From Holdemania filiformis DSM 12042 (GTDB lineage Bacteria > Bacillota_I > Bacilli_A > Erysipelotrichales > Erysipelotrichaceae): a stretch of 36,804 nucleotides of DNA. Positions within the stretch are counted from its first letter, which is position 1. Each line of letters starts with the position of its first letter. The stretch covers positions 58,809 to 95,612 of the forward strand of contig NZ_GG657555.1 of NCBI RefSeq assembly GCF_000157995.1, given 5' to 3'. This document shows, piece after piece, positions 16,301-24,884 of the stretch. The notes beneath the pieces are model-generated. The model did no database searches and was not told where the DNA came from. It was given only the letters and a program-made list of their open reading frames with translations. The position numbers were made by a program, and so were the translations under genes.

Positions 16301-18472
16301 ATGGCAGTTAAAATTGCGCTGGCCGGTAATCCGAACAGCGGAAAAACAACACTTTTTAACGCTCTGACGGGTTCCAATCAATTTGTGGGCAACTGGCCGG
16401 GGGTTACGGTCGAAAAGAAGGAAGGCAGGCTGAAGGATCAGAAGGACGTTACGATCACCGATCTGCCGGGGATTTATTCCCTTTCCCCGTATACGCTGGA
16501 AGAAGTCGTCGCCCGGAATTATCTGATTCACGAACGTCCCGAAGCGATTCTGAACATCGTTGACGGCACGAATCTGGAACGCAATCTGTACTTAACCACA
16601 CAGCTGCTGGAGCTGGGCATTCCGGTCGTCGTTGCCGTCAATATGATCGACGTCGTCAACAAAAACGGCGATCAGATCGACACGCAGCAGCTCGCCAAGG
16701 CGCTGGGCTGCGAGGTCGTCACGATTTCGGCACTGAAACAAACAGGAATTCAGGAAGCTGCGGCGCTGGCCGTTAAATTGGCGAAGCAAGGGCAAGCCTT
16801 GCCGCCGGCTCATCGTTTCAGCCCGAAAGTGGAAAAGGTGCTCAACGCGATCATTTCACAACTACCTGCAGAAATTCCTTCGGAAATGCAGCGGTTCTAC
16901 GCGATCAAGCTGTTTGAGCGCGATGATAAGATCACGGCGATGATGAACACCGTTCCGGATGTCGGAGCGCTGATTCAAAAAGCGGAAGACGAGCTGGACG
17001 ACGATGCGGAAAGCATCATCACCAATGAACGGTATAATTATATCGGTTCGATCATTCGTCAATGCTATACGAAGAAAAATCAATCCCGGATGTCGGTTTC
17101 CGATAAAATCGACTCCATCGTGACCAACCGCTGGCTGGCGCTGCCGATTTTCATTCTCGTCATGGCGCTGGTCTACGCGATTTCGATGGGCGGCTGGTCA
17201 ATCTCAATCGGCACGATGGGCACGGACTGGGCCAACGATGTGTTGTTCGGTGAGTGGGTGCCGGGCGCCGTTGACGCTTTCTTACAGACGATGGGCGTCG
17301 GCGGCTGGCTGGCCAGTCTGATTCAGGACGGAATGGTTGCGGGCGTCGGCGCAGTCTTAGGCTTCGTGCCGCAGATGCTTGTGCTGTTCTTCCTGCTCTG
17401 CATTCTTGAAGATATCGGCTACATGGCGCGGATCGCGTTCATTATGGACCGGATCTTCCGCCGGTTCGGCTTAAGCGGCAAGAGCTTTATCCCGATGCTG
17501 GTGGCGACTGGCTGCGGCGTGCCGGGGATCATGGCTTCGCGGACGATCGAACAGGATCGCGATCGGAAAATGACGATCATGACGACCGGATTCATTCCCT
17601 GCGGGGCGAAAATGCCGATCATCGGTCTGTTTGCCGGGGCGCTGTTCAACAATTCCGCTTGGGTTGCGACATCAGCGTATTTCATCGGCGTGGCCGCGGT
17701 GATTGTAAGCGGAATTATCCTCAAAAAGTTTAAAATGTTTGCGGGTGATCCGGCGCCGTTTGTCATGGAATTGCCGGCCTACCATATTCCCTCGGCATCC
17801 AATGTGCTGCGGGGAACGTGGGAACGCGGCTGGTCGTTTATCAAGCGGGCCGGTACGATCATTCTGTTAAGCTCGATTGTCTTGTGGTTCTTACAGGGCT
17901 ATGGCTTTGTGGACGGCGTCTTCCAGGCGGTTGAGGATAACAACAGCTCGCTGCTGGCGCTGATCGGCAACGCGGTGTCCTGGATCTTCTATCCGCTGGG
18001 CTGGGTCGGCGATATGGCGTGGAAAGCGACAGTGGCGACGGTAACCGGCCTGATCGCCAAGGAAGAAGTTGTCAATACCTTCGGTGTTCTTTACCATTAC
18101 AGCGGGGAACTGAGCGAAGCGGGCAATGAGATTTGGACGCTGATCGCGGCGGATTTCACGGCCCTCTCGGCGTACAGTTTCATGATCTTCAACCTGCTGT
18201 GCGCGCCATGCTTCGCGGCGATGGGCGCGATCAAACGGGAGATGAACAATCCGAAATGGACACTCGGGGCGATCGGCTACATGTGCGGCTTCGCTTACGT
18301 CATCGCGATGATCGTCTACCAGGTCGGCGGTCTGATCACGGGTGAAACACCGTTTACGATCTTCACGGTGATCGCGATGGTGCTGCTTGCGGCTCTGGTC
18401 TATCTGTTAATCCGGCCATATAAAGAAAGCCGGACGCTGGAAGTTGAACTGAAGGAAACGGCGAAAGTTTAA
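16301..18472 (+). CDS. feoB: Ferrous iron transporter FeoB (second copy)
   Basis: A 723-residue Fe(II) transporter. G-domain motifs: GNPNSGKTT (9-17), Thr36 in WPGVT, DLPG (54-57) and NMID (114-117). The membrane part has ATGCGVPGIMASR, then FIPCGAKMP, and a later L-L-C-A-P-C-F-A-A-M-G-A-I gate. Unlike FeoB1 it has an additional C-terminal pair of hydrophobic segments and a charged tail. It is followed by two small Cys-rich membrane proteins typical of FeoB neighbourhoods. AGGAGGG precedes the ATG. Sequence divergence from FeoB1 is substantial, so the two systems may differ in affinity or metal range. Confidence 0.95.
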   Translation: MAVKIALAGNPNSGKTTLFNALTGSNQFVGNWPGVTVEKKEGRLKDQKDVTITDLPGIYSLSPYTLEEVVARNYLIHERPEAILNIVDGTNLERNLYLTTQLLELGIPVVVAVNMIDVVNKNGDQIDTQQLAKALGCEVVTISALKQTGIQEAAALAVKLAKQGQALPPAHRFSPKVEKVLNAIISQLPAEIPSEMQRFYAIKLFERDDKITAMMNTVPDVGALIQKAEDELDDDAESIITNERYNYIGSIIRQCYTKKNQSRMSVSDKIDSIVTNRWLALPIFILVMALVYAISMGGWSISIGTMGTDWANDVLFGEWVPGAVDAFLQTMGVGGWLASLIQDGMVAGVGAVLGFVPQMLVLFFLLCILEDIGYMARIAFIMDRIFRRFGLSGKSFIPMLVATGCGVPGIMASRTIEQDRDRKMTIMTTGFIPCGAKMPIIGLFAGALFNNSAWVATSAYFIGVAAVIVSGIILKKFKMFAGDPAPFVMELPAYHIPSASNVLRGTWERGWSFIKRAGTIILLSSIVLWFLQGYGFVDGVFQAVEDNNSSLLALIGNAVSWIFYPLGWVGDMAWKATVATVTGLIAKEEVVNTFGVLYHYSGELSEAGNEIWTLIAADFTALSAYSFMIFNLLCAPCFAAMGAIKREMNNPKWTLGAIGYMCGFAYVIAMIVYQVGGLITGETPFTIFTVIAMVLLAALVYLLIRPYKESRTLEVELKETAKV

Positions 18473-18500
18473 AAGCCGGAATCGGCGGAAAGGAGAACAA

Positions 18501-18743
18501 ATGCTCGCTGCTATTCAAAGTTATTTTGGCGAAGGTGCTGTATTGTTGATGGTGATCGGCGCCTGCCTGTTGGCAATCCGCAGTCTGCGGCGGCAACATC
18601 GTCAAAAAGGCTCCGCCTGCGCAGGCGGCTGCGCGGGCTGCGGCATGAAGGGAATCTGTCACAGCGAGGGACTGCAGAACCCGCTGCTCAGCGCTTACCG
18701 GCACGATCATCCTCCGGGGCAATCGTCGCGTTATCCTGGTTAA
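18501..18743 (+). CDS. Small Cys-rich membrane protein, FeoB-associated type
   Basis: An 80-residue protein with one membrane helix (about 12-27, containing Cys22), a basic stretch (RSLRRQHRQK) and a Cys cluster C-x3-C-x2-C-x5-C (Cys40, 44, 47, 53). This layout matches the FeoB-associated Cys-rich membrane proteins found after feoB in Firmicutes, whose role is unproven but probably involves handling iron at the membrane. The C-terminal 25 residues are rich in His, Pro and Ser. AAGGAG precedes the ATG, 28 bases after feoB2, so it belongs to the feo operon. Confidence 0.75.
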   Translation: MLAAIQSYFGEGAVLLMVIGACLLAIRSLRRQHRQKGSACAGGCAGCGMKGICHSEGLQNPLLSAYRHDHPPGQSSRYPG

Positions 18744-18822
18744 TTTTCCGGCGGCAGCGTCAGAGCGCGGCTGCGAAAATTGGAAAACGATCATGCAGCG
18801 TTCAACCTTCCGGTCATTTCCA

Positions 18823-18851
18823 TTCATCCTCTGTTAAAATCCTGATATAAT
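18823..18851 (+). promoter_or_regulatory. Possible promoter of the second Cys-rich gene
   Basis: TTCATC (18823-18828), 17 bp, TATAAT (18846-18851) with an extended TG at 18843-18844. The -35 is poor. Confidence 0.4.
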
Positions 18852-18877
18852 AAGGAAAAAGAAAGGCGGGAAGGACG

Positions 18878-19054
18878 ATGGCAACGTGGCTAGTCATTCT
18901 GATCATTGGCGGTTGGACGGCGTATTGCCTGATCCGGCTGCGCTCCAAAAAGAACCGCGGCTGCGCTGCGTGCGCCAGCTATCAAGCAGGCAGTTGCCAG
19001 GCAAAGCAGGCGTTGTGCGATTACCGCAAGGATCACCCGCGCTCTGTTCAATAA
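18878..19054 (+). CDS. Second small Cys-rich membrane protein
   Basis: A 58-residue protein with one membrane helix (about 4-19, containing Cys17), a basic stop-transfer stretch (RLRSKKNRG) and four further cysteines in a C-x2-C-x7-C-x6-C pattern (Cys29, 32, 40, 47). The same plan as the preceding 80-residue protein, with different spacing, so I take it as another FeoB-associated Cys-rich protein. Ribosome binding site is GGGAAGGA. It has a possible own promoter but lies within reach of the feo operon transcript. Confidence 0.65.
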   Translation: MATWLVILIIGGWTAYCLIRLRSKKNRGCAACASYQAGSCQAKQALCDYRKDHPRSVQ

Positions 19055-19061
19055 GAAAAAG

Positions 19062-19091
19062 ATCCCGCTTGTCCTCTGTGACAGGCGGGAT
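19062..19091. terminator. Shared terminator between convergent genes
   Basis: ATCCCGC (19062-19068) pairs with GCGGGAT (19085-19091), with an inner TGTC/GACA. On the minus strand GGGAT is followed by CTTTTTCTT, so it best serves the MerR-family gene at 19096-19455; the plus-strand T run is weaker. Confidence 0.7.
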
Positions 19092-19095
19092 TCGT

Positions 19096-19455
19096 TTATT
19101 TGGCCGGCGTGTTGAACAACTTCATCTTGCGTTCCAGCACCGCCAGATTTTCCTGCAGCTGTTCAATCTGATGTTCGATTTGAGCTTTGTGATGCTCAAA
19201 CAAAGCTGTCCGTTGTTCCAACGTCGCGTCGCCCTGACGGATCAGGCCGACGAACTCGCGGATTTCCTCGACCGGCATGCCGGTTCGTTTTAAGCATTGG
19301 ATGATCTGCAGCAGTTTGAGATCCTCTTCAGAGAAGACGCGAACCTGGCCCGTGCTGCGCCGCAGCGGACCGATTAATCCGCGCTTTTCATAATACCGCA
19401 GCGTGGAGGCGGGGATGCGGAGCCGCTCAGAAATTTCTTTGATCGAATAATTCAT
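19096..19455 (-). CDS. MerR-family regulator of the adjacent transporter
   Basis: A 119-residue MerR protein: winged helix (YSIKEISERLRIPASTLRYYEKRGLI, then VRVFSEEDL, residues about 3-70), then a long dimerisation coiled coil (about 80-112, IEHQIEQLQENLAVLERK). No metal-binding cysteines in the C-terminal part, so it is closer to drug- or aldehyde-responsive members than to MerR/CueR. It is divergent from the MFS gene whose promoter has a 19-bp spacer with an AACC-TG-GGTT dyad, its probable target and also its own regulatory region. AGGAGAA precedes its ATG. Confidence 0.88.
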   Translation of the reverse strand: MNYSIKEISERLRIPASTLRYYEKRGLIGPLRRSTGQVRVFSEEDLKLLQIIQCLKRTGMPVEEIREFVGLIRQGDATLEQRTALFEHHKAQIEHQIEQLQENLAVLERKMKLFNTPAK

Positions 19456-19474
19456 ACCATTTCTCCTTTTTGGC

Positions 19475-19505
19475 TTGACTTCAACCTGGGTTTAACTTGT
19501 ATTAT
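19475..19505 (+). promoter_or_regulatory. MFS promoter with MerR-type 19-bp spacer
   Basis: TTGACT (19475-19480), 19 bases, TATTAT (19500-19505). The spacer contains AACC-TG-GGTT as a dyad centre, with partial symmetry extending to ACTTC on the left and AACT on the right. This is the standard architecture for MerR activation. Confidence 0.75.
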
Positions 19506-19531
19506 AGAGAAGTCATAAGGGGGATGCAAGC

Positions 19532-20716
19532 ATGACAAAAAAGAAATCAGTGTTCAGGATGCTGGTGATCACGGTCTTGTTGGGAATCGGTATGAATTTC
19601 CATCATCCGGTAACGCCGACCTTATATACGGCGATGGGACTGCCGTCGCGGATTTTCGGAACGTCGATGGCGGTGATGTGCTTCTTTTCATTTCTGACGT
19701 CTGTATTCTGGGGCGAGTTCAGCAATCATATCGGCCGCGTCAAGGTCTTTACCATTTCCTGCGTCTGTTACGGACTGGCGCAGCTGAGTCTGGGGTTTTC
19801 ATCGAGCGAGCTGATGGTGCTGATCTCGCGCGGGGCCGCGGGTGCTTTTGCGGGCGGCGCGGGGGTTGCGACGATGGCGTATGTGATCGACGTCAGCGAA
19901 CCTTCAAAGCGCGCCGCGAATCTGGCGGTCTATACGGCGATGCAGTCGGTGTCGCTGGCGGCAGGGTATCTGCTGGGCGGTGTTCTGGGAACGATTCACT
20001 TTCAGCTGGCGTTCAACGTCCAGGCGGTCTGGATGATCGCACTGGGCATCGGCACGGCGTTCTTTGCCGAAGATTCGATTGTCGATCCGCAGACGGTTCG
20101 CCCGCGCGAGCTGTTGAAAGCCGTGAATCCGTTTAATTCCTTCGCCAGCGCCCGCAGTCTGATGAGCACGGTCATGGTTCTGTTTCTGATCGTCGTCTTT
20201 CTGACCGGGTTCGCCAGCAACTGTCACGAAAACGCGTTCAACTATTTCTTAAAGGCGGAGCTGGACTTTAAACCGGTCTATAACGGTTTGATCAAAGCGA
20301 TCATCGGTCTTGTCGGCCTGATCGCCAATTTCTCCATCAATCTGTGGATCATCCGCCGCACAGACGCGAAGAAATCGCTGATTGTCGTGCTGGCGCTGTG
20401 CGCGCTGAGCGCGGCCGGAGCGCTGATTCCTGGCAATCTGACGCTGTTTATCGCAATGAATCTGGTGTTCTTTACCGCCAACGCCGTTTATCAGCCGATC
20501 ACCCAGGCTTTGTCCGTGGAAGGCCGGAAAAACAGCGAGGTCGGCGTCATCACCGGGCTGTTCAACGCGATCAAGTCGATGGGCAACGTGCTCGGGTCGC
20601 TGGCCGCGGGGATCGTCTACGATCTGAATATGTTGTTTCCGTTTATGCTGAGCGCCGGAGCGTTCGTTCTTTCGGCGGCGACGGCATTCGCTTACTGGCG
20701 CAGCGCGAAGCGGTAG
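19532..20716 (+). CDS. Major facilitator superfamily transporter
   Basis: A 394-residue, about 12-helix membrane transporter. Motif A is visible between helices 2 and 3 (GEFSNHIGRVKVF, 61-73), and an Arg-Gly-Ala-Ala-Gly-Ala-Phe-Ala-Gly-Gly-Ala-Gly helix follows at about 99-110. It has the size and character of drug or small-molecule exporters, but the substrate is unknown. Expression is probably induced through the divergent MerR-family protein. GGGGGA precedes the ATG. Confidence 0.88.
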   Translation: MTKKKSVFRMLVITVLLGIGMNFHHPVTPTLYTAMGLPSRIFGTSMAVMCFFSFLTSVFWGEFSNHIGRVKVFTISCVCYGLAQLSLGFSSSELMVLISRGAAGAFAGGAGVATMAYVIDVSEPSKRAANLAVYTAMQSVSLAAGYLLGGVLGTIHFQLAFNVQAVWMIALGIGTAFFAEDSIVDPQTVRPRELLKAVNPFNSFASARSLMSTVMVLFLIVVFLTGFASNCHENAFNYFLKAELDFKPVYNGLIKAIIGLVGLIANFSINLWIIRRTDAKKSLIVVLALCALSAAGALIPGNLTLFIAMNLVFFTANAVYQPITQALSVEGRKNSEVGVITGLFNAIKSMGNVLGSLAAGIVYDLNMLFPFMLSAGAFVLSAATAFAYWRSAKR

Positions 20717-20756
20717 CCGGCAGAAAAGCGGAAAAAGCAGGACATAAAGCAAAACA

Positions 20757-20801
20757 TAAAAAGGCTGCGGCGCAAACGGATTTACTGCGCGGCAGCCTTT
20801 C
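20757..20801. terminator. Bidirectional terminator after MFS and hydrolase genes
   Basis: AAGGCTGC (20761-20768) pairs with GCAGCCTT (20792-20799), with an inner GCGCA/TGCGC stem. T-rich tails follow on both strands, stronger on the minus strand. Confidence 0.75.
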
Positions 20802-20830
20802 GTATTTCAGATAGAATGGGAATTGCGGGA

Positions 20831-21532
20831 TTAGAAATGAATCTGATCCTCGATGAACGCGGCGATCGTATTCAAGGCCAATGAAGCATAGACCGGATCG
20901 TCCAGAATCGCGTGACCGACGCCTTCCAGCAGGATCAGTCCCTTTTGCGCGGCCGGAATTTTTTTGTAGATCCTGCGGCTGGAGGAAACGGCAATCGTAT
21001 CGTCCTCCGTGCCGTGCAGAATCAGCACCGGACATTCCACCATCGCCGCGTCCTGCTTTAACAGATCAACGACGTTCATGAACACCGAAGTAAAATCAGC
21101 GGGCAGCGGCGGATAGGCTTCCGGCTGTTCTTTTTTATTCGGGCTGCTGAACCAGCCGGTGATGTAGTCTGCGGCGTTGCCGACATTGATATAATTGAAC
21201 GCCGGGGCTAACAGGATCAGTTTCTTCACGGGTTTGACAGCGGCCAGGTGCGCGGCGATGACGCCGCCCATTGAGAAGCCGATCAGAATCACGTCCGCAT
21301 TCTGAGCTGTCAGTTCGTCAACGACTTCCTCGGCTCGCTGAATCCATTTCTGCGGATCAACGTCCTGCGGATTGCGCGGGTTAAATAATTCCGGCAGGAT
21401 CAGCTCAATTTTCTTGGCGGCAAGGAAATTCTTCAGCGGCAGAAATTCGTCCGTCCGCCGCCGGCCGAACCCGTGCAGCGCCACGACGACACATCGGCGC
21501 TCCTGCTTTTTGGATTTCAGAAATTCAAACAT
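20831..21532 (-). CDS. Alpha/beta hydrolase, probable carboxylesterase
   Basis: A 233-residue serine hydrolase. The nucleophile is Ser87 in GFSMGG, the acid is probably Asp177 in LHGTEDD, and the His is His207 in GVGHA; ALHGFG near residue 20 forms the oxyanion region. No signal peptide, so cytoplasmic. Size and motifs match small carboxylesterases or serine aminopeptidase-like hydrolases; the substrate is not predictable. Start at 21532 is chosen because AGGAGGTGAG lies just before it; an earlier ATG at 21574 would put that site inside the gene. Confidence 0.87.
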   Translation of the reverse strand: MFEFLKSKKQERRCVVVALHGFGRRRTDEFLPLKNFLAAKKIELILPELFNPRNPQDVDPQKWIQRAEEVVDELTAQNADVILIGFSMGGVIAAHLAAVKPVKKLILLAPAFNYINVGNAADYITGWFSSPNKKEQPEAYPPLPADFTSVFMNVVDLLKQDAAMVECPVLILHGTEDDTIAVSSSRRIYKKIPAAQKGLILLEGVGHAILDDPVYASLALNTIAAFIEDQIHF

Positions 21533-21764
21533 GGGCTCACCTCCTGGAAATATCCTTATTATAATATAAAACAAGTCGTCCGGGGGAAGGTTTCCTGATT
21601 AAAATTAGAAAAGAACGGCGAATTTCGACGAATGTAAGCGGTAATAATTGAAGAATGTCGAAAAAATGATCAAAAATACGCGTAAAACAGTGAGAAAAGT
21701 AAGGAGAAACTGGAGGAAAAAGGAGAGGAATACTCTCAATGACCCACTGATCTGCGTTGTTTTG
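21533..21764. other. AT-rich intergenic region
   Basis: No gene is supported. A TATAAT-like sequence on the minus strand near 21559-21566 could be part of the hydrolase promoter but lacks a matching -35. A small inverted repeat GAGAG/CTCTC lies at 21723-21737. Confidence 0.4.
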
Positions 21765-21810
21765 GATCAAGCAAAATCATTGATTTTCAAAACTTAAAAA
21801 GAGCTTGATC
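21765..21810. repeat. Nested inverted repeat upstream of the S10 promoter
   Basis: Outer arms GATCAAGC (21765-21772) and GCTTGATC (21803-21810) are perfect; inside lies the perfect palindrome AAAATCA-T-TGATTTT (21773-21787). It sits about 45 bases before the -35 of the S10 promoter. Role unknown. Confidence 0.6.
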
Positions 21811-21852
21811 TGAAGCCGTTTTTCTAAGTATTTAACTTTTTTGAAAAAAGTG

Positions 21853-21881
21853 TTGCATTGCCTGTTTTTGAGTGCTATAAT
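21853..21881 (+). promoter_or_regulatory. S10-spc-alpha cluster promoter
   Basis: TTGCAT (21853-21858), 17 bp, TATAAT (21876-21881) with an extended TG at 21873-21874. No other strong promoter or terminator is apparent until the end of rplQ, so it may drive the whole cluster. Confidence 0.8.
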
Positions 21882-21887
21882 AGCGAA

Positions 21888-22010
21888 GCATTCGCATGGA
21901 CGTGGGAGGTTGCCGGCACGCTGATCGGCGTTGTCACGATAGCGCCAGCTAAGCGTGAAGACCGGGGAATTCACACCGAGCGAATCTGCCGAAAAGGCGG
22001 ATGAAATGAA
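21888..22010 (+). promoter_or_regulatory. Structured leader of the S10 operon
   Basis: The roughly 135-nt leader can fold: GGCG/CGCC (21927-21930, 21943-21946) and GTGAA/TTCAC (21955-21959, 21970-21974), with an alternative GCCG/CGGC pairing (21912-21915, 21926-21929). Leaders of S10 operons often bind L4; whether this one does cannot be told from the sequence alone. Confidence 0.4.
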
Positions 22011-22023
22011 GGAGGAAGATTTC

Positions 22024-22335
22024 ATGGCAAAAAACAGCGTAAGAATTCGTTTAAAAGCTTACGAACACAGAATCCTGGACACAGCCAGCGAAAAGATCGT
22101 TAAGGCTGCTCAGGAACACGGCGCAAAGAAAGTCGTCGGACCTGTACCCCTGCCGACAGAACGTCAGGTGGTAACCGTTTTAAGAGCTGTCCACAAGTAC
22201 AAGGACTCGCGTGAACAGTTTGAAATCAGAACACATAAGCGTTTGATCGAGATCGTCGGACCGACCGCAGAAACCATTGACGCATTGAGCCGTCTGGAAC
22301 TGCCGAGCGGCGTCGACATCGAGATCAAGCTGTAA
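22024..22335 (+). CDS. rpsJ: Small ribosomal subunit protein uS10
   Basis: A 103-residue S10 of the 30S head, also the partner of NusB in antitermination. [24 protein letters not shown] and the C-terminal [11 protein letters not shown] are canonical. Start at 22024 behind GGAGG; a start at 21955 would run through the leader and is rejected. First gene of the S10 operon. Confidence 0.97.
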   Translation: MAKNSVRIRLKAYEHRILDTASEKIVKAAQEHGAKKVVGPVPLPTERQVVTVLRAVHKYKDSREQFEIRTHKRLIEIVGPTAETIDALSRLELPSGVDIEIKL

Positions 22336-22354
22336 GGACAGTGGAGGTGACATC

Positions 22355-23047
22355 ATGAAAGGTATTTTAGGACGTAAACTTGGCATGACGCAGGTATTCA
22401 CTACGGATGGCGTATTGATTCCTGTCACAGTCGTTGAAGCACTGCCGAACGTAGTGCTGCAGAAGAAAACCCTGGAAAACGATGGCTACGAAGCTGTTCA
22501 GCTGGGATTTGAAGATCTGAGCGAAAAGGGTTCCAATAAAGCTGAAAAGGGTCATGCTGCCAAGGCATCGACCGCAGCGAAGCGTTTCGTTCGCGAAATC
22601 CGCGGTACGGAAATGACAAACCTGGAAGTCGGCAACGAAGTCAAGGTTGATCTGTTCGCCGCCGGCGAAATCGTCGACGTAACCGGCACCAGCAAGGGCC
22701 GCGGCTACAACGGCACAATCGTCAGAAACAACGCGACGATGGGCCCGAAGACGCATGGCGGATCTAAGAACATGCGGCATATCGGTTCTCTGGCAACGAC
22801 CGGACGTAACAACGGCCGGATCGAAAAGGGAACGGCTGGCGCTGGCCAGGAAGGTGGATATACCACAACGACACAGAATTTGGAAATCATCAAGGTTGAT
22901 GTTGAAAACAACTATATGCTGATCAAGGGCAACGTTCCGGGACCGAAGCGCGGACTGGTTGTTGTTAAATCATCCGTCAAAGGAACAGCTGCTGTTTCGG
23001 CCAAGGATCTGATCAGCTATTCCGAAGAAGCAAAAGAGGAGGAATAA
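22355..23047 (+). CDS. rplC: Large ribosomal subunit protein uL3
   Basis: A 230-residue L3, which reaches the peptidyl transferase centre. [15 protein letters not shown] at the start, the KGRGYNG and [12 protein letters not shown] loop, and [14 protein letters not shown] near the end are conserved. About 20 residues longer than E. coli L3 because of an acidic C-terminal tail (SEEAKEEE). GGAGGTG precedes the ATG. Confidence 0.96.
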   Translation: MKGILGRKLGMTQVFTTDGVLIPVTVVEALPNVVLQKKTLENDGYEAVQLGFEDLSEKGSNKAEKGHAAKASTAAKRFVREIRGTEMTNLEVGNEVKVDLFAAGEIVDVTGTSKGRGYNGTIVRNNATMGPKTHGGSKNMRHIGSLATTGRNNGRIEKGTAGAGQEGGYTTTTQNLEIIKVDVENNYMLIKGNVPGPKRGLVVVKSSVKGTAAVSAKDLISYSEEAKEEE

Positions 23048-23050
23048 CAG

Positions 23051-23680
23051 ATGCCAAAGTTAAATGTATATAACCTGGAAGCTAAAGAGATTCGTGAAAT
23101 CGAACTGGCTGAGGCTGTATTCGGCATTGAACCTAATCAGCAGGTCATGTTTGACGCGCTCATCATGCAGCGCGCGAATATGCGTCAGGGAACGCATGAC
23201 ACCAAGAGCCGTCATGAAGTCAGCGGCGGCGGCAAGAAGCCTTGGCGTCAGAAGGGCACAGGCCGTGCTCGTCAGGGTTCCATCCGCGCTCCGCAGTGGA
23301 GAGGCGGCGGCATCGCTTTCGGTCCGACGCCGCGCAGCTATGCTTACCGTCTGAACCGCAAGGTCCGCCGGTTGGCTTTGAGATCGCTGCTTTCTGAAAA
23401 GGTCATTGAAAACAACCTGGTTGTCGTCGATGCGCTGAAGTTCGACGCGATCAAGACAAAGGAATTTGTCAAGGTTATGGATGCGTTCAAGTTTGAAGGC
23501 AAGACGCTGTTTGTAGCGGATATCGCCGAGGACTTCGACAATGCCTTCATGTCCCTGCGCAACATTCCGAACGCTGCCTTATTGACAGTTGAAGAACTGA
23601 ACGCCTTCGACATCGCCAACGCTCAGAAGCTGGTTATGACGGAAGCGGCTGCCAACAAAGCTGGGGAGGTATTCGCATAA
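23051..23680 (+). CDS. rplD: Large ribosomal subunit protein uL4
   Basis: A 209-residue L4. The extended loop [26 protein letters not shown] lines the exit tunnel and is fully conserved. In E. coli L4 represses the S10 operon. Its stop overlaps the rplW start (TAATG), giving direct coupling. The ribosome binding site lies in the end of rplC. Confidence 0.97.
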   Translation: MPKLNVYNLEAKEIREIELAEAVFGIEPNQQVMFDALIMQRANMRQGTHDTKSRHEVSGGGKKPWRQKGTGRARQGSIRAPQWRGGGIAFGPTPRSYAYRLNRKVRRLALRSLLSEKVIENNLVVVDALKFDAIKTKEFVKVMDAFKFEGKTLFVADIAEDFDNAFMSLRNIPNAALLTVEELNAFDIANAQKLVMTEAAANKAGEVFA

Positions 23681-23967
23681 TGAGTAACGCAAGAGATATC
23701 ATTATCCGCCCGATCATCACTGAAAAGACGATGAAGCTGATGGACACTGACAACAAGATCACTTTCGCGGTCGCAAAGGGCGCGAACAAAACGCAGGTCC
23801 GTCTGGCTGTTGAAGAAATTTTCGGTGTCAAGGTTGAACAGGTCAACATCCTGAACTGCAAGCCGAAGACGAAGAGAATGGGCAAATACGTCGGCAAGAC
23901 GAGCGCTGTCCGCAAAGCAGTTGTCAAGCTGCCGGAAGGACAGGATATCAACTTATTCTCGGAATAA
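23680..23967 (+). CDS. rplW: Large ribosomal subunit protein uL23
   Basis: A 95-residue L23 at the tunnel exit, docking site for trigger factor and [17 protein letters not shown], the [16 protein letters not shown] segment and the following basic loop are typical. Starts on the last base of the rplD stop codon. Confidence 0.97.
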   Translation: MSNARDIIIRPIITEKTMKLMDTDNKITFAVAKGANKTQVRLAVEEIFGVKVEQVNILNCKPKTKRMGKYVGKTSAVRKAVVKLPEGQDINLFSE

Positions 23968-24030
23968 GCTGAACAACATATCGGAAGAACACGCTATTTC
24001 CGGAAAAATGCGTAAGGAGGACTAAATCCA

Positions 24031-24864
24031 ATGGCGATTAAGAAATATAAACCAACGACTCCAGGTCGTCGCGGTATGTCAAGCCTGAGCTTCGAAGAAA
24101 TCACATCGACTTCTCCAGAACGCTCGCTGCTTGAACCGCTGTCCAAAAAGGGCGGCCGCAACAACACCGGTCGGATCACAACCCGTCATCAGGGCGGCGG
24201 ACACAAGCGTCAGTACCGCGTGATCGACTTCAAGCGTAATAAAGACAACATCCCGGCGAAGGTCGCAACGATCGAGTACGATCCGAACCGTTCCGCCAAC
24301 ATCGCACTGCTGAATTATGCAGACGGTGAAAAGCGCTATATCCTGGCTCCGAAGGGAATGCAGGTCGGACAGACCATCGTTTCCGGCGAAGCGGTCGACA
24401 TCAAGGTCGGCAACGCGATGGAGCTGCGCAACATCCCTGAAGGTACTTTCGTTCACAACGTTGAACTGAAGCCGGGCAAGGGCGGCCAGCTGGCACGTTC
24501 CGCTGGCGTTTCCGCACAGATCCTGGGTTCTGAAGGCCGCTACACGATTCTGCGTCTGGCGTCCGGCGAAGTCCGCAAGGTTCTGAGCAACTGCCGCGCC
24601 ACCATCGGCACGGTCGGCAATGAAGATCACAGCCTGGTTAACTTAGGCAAAGCTGGACGTTCCCGCTGGATGGGCATTCGTCCGACAGTCCGCGGTTCTG
24701 TTATGAACCCGAACGATCACCCGCATGGCGGCGGTGAAGGCAGAACTCCGGTTGGCCGTAAATCACCAATGACGCCATGGGGTAAGAAGGCGATGGGCGT
24801 TAAGACCCGCAAAGCCAAGAAGGCCTCGACGAAGTTGATCACACGCCGCCGCAACGGTAAGTAA
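24031..24864 (+). CDS. rplB: Large ribosomal subunit protein uL2
   Basis: A 277-residue L2, a 23S rRNA binder needed for subunit joining. [29 protein letters not shown] and the C-terminal [13 protein letters not shown] with its conserved His are present. The 63-base gap after rplW contains no hairpin strong enough to call a terminator. AGGAGG precedes the ATG. Confidence 0.97.
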   Translation: MAIKKYKPTTPGRRGMSSLSFEEITSTSPERSLLEPLSKKGGRNNTGRITTRHQGGGHKRQYRVIDFKRNKDNIPAKVATIEYDPNRSANIALLNYADGEKRYILAPKGMQVGQTIVSGEAVDIKVGNAMELRNIPEGTFVHNVELKPGKGGQLARSAGVSAQILGSEGRYTILRLASGEVRKVLSNCRATIGTVGNEDHSLVNLGKAGRSRWMGIRPTVRGSVMNPNDHPHGGGEGRTPVGRKSPMTPWGKKAMGVKTRKAKKASTKLITRRRNGK

Positions 24865-24884
24865 ACGAAAGGAAGGAAGCTAAA

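Noticed and set aside
18363-18827. Minus-strand 154-codon ORF over the end of feoB2 and the first Cys-rich gene
   Set aside because: The plus-strand genes have proper start signals and recognisable features; this frame has neither.
19678-20136. Plus-strand 152-codon ORF in another frame of the MFS gene
   Set aside because: Shadow of the transporter, composition Arg/Gly-rich without a ribosome binding site.
21955-22023. N-terminal extension of rpsJ
   Set aside because: The canonical S10 start has a strong GGAGG site; the extension lies in the leader RNA.
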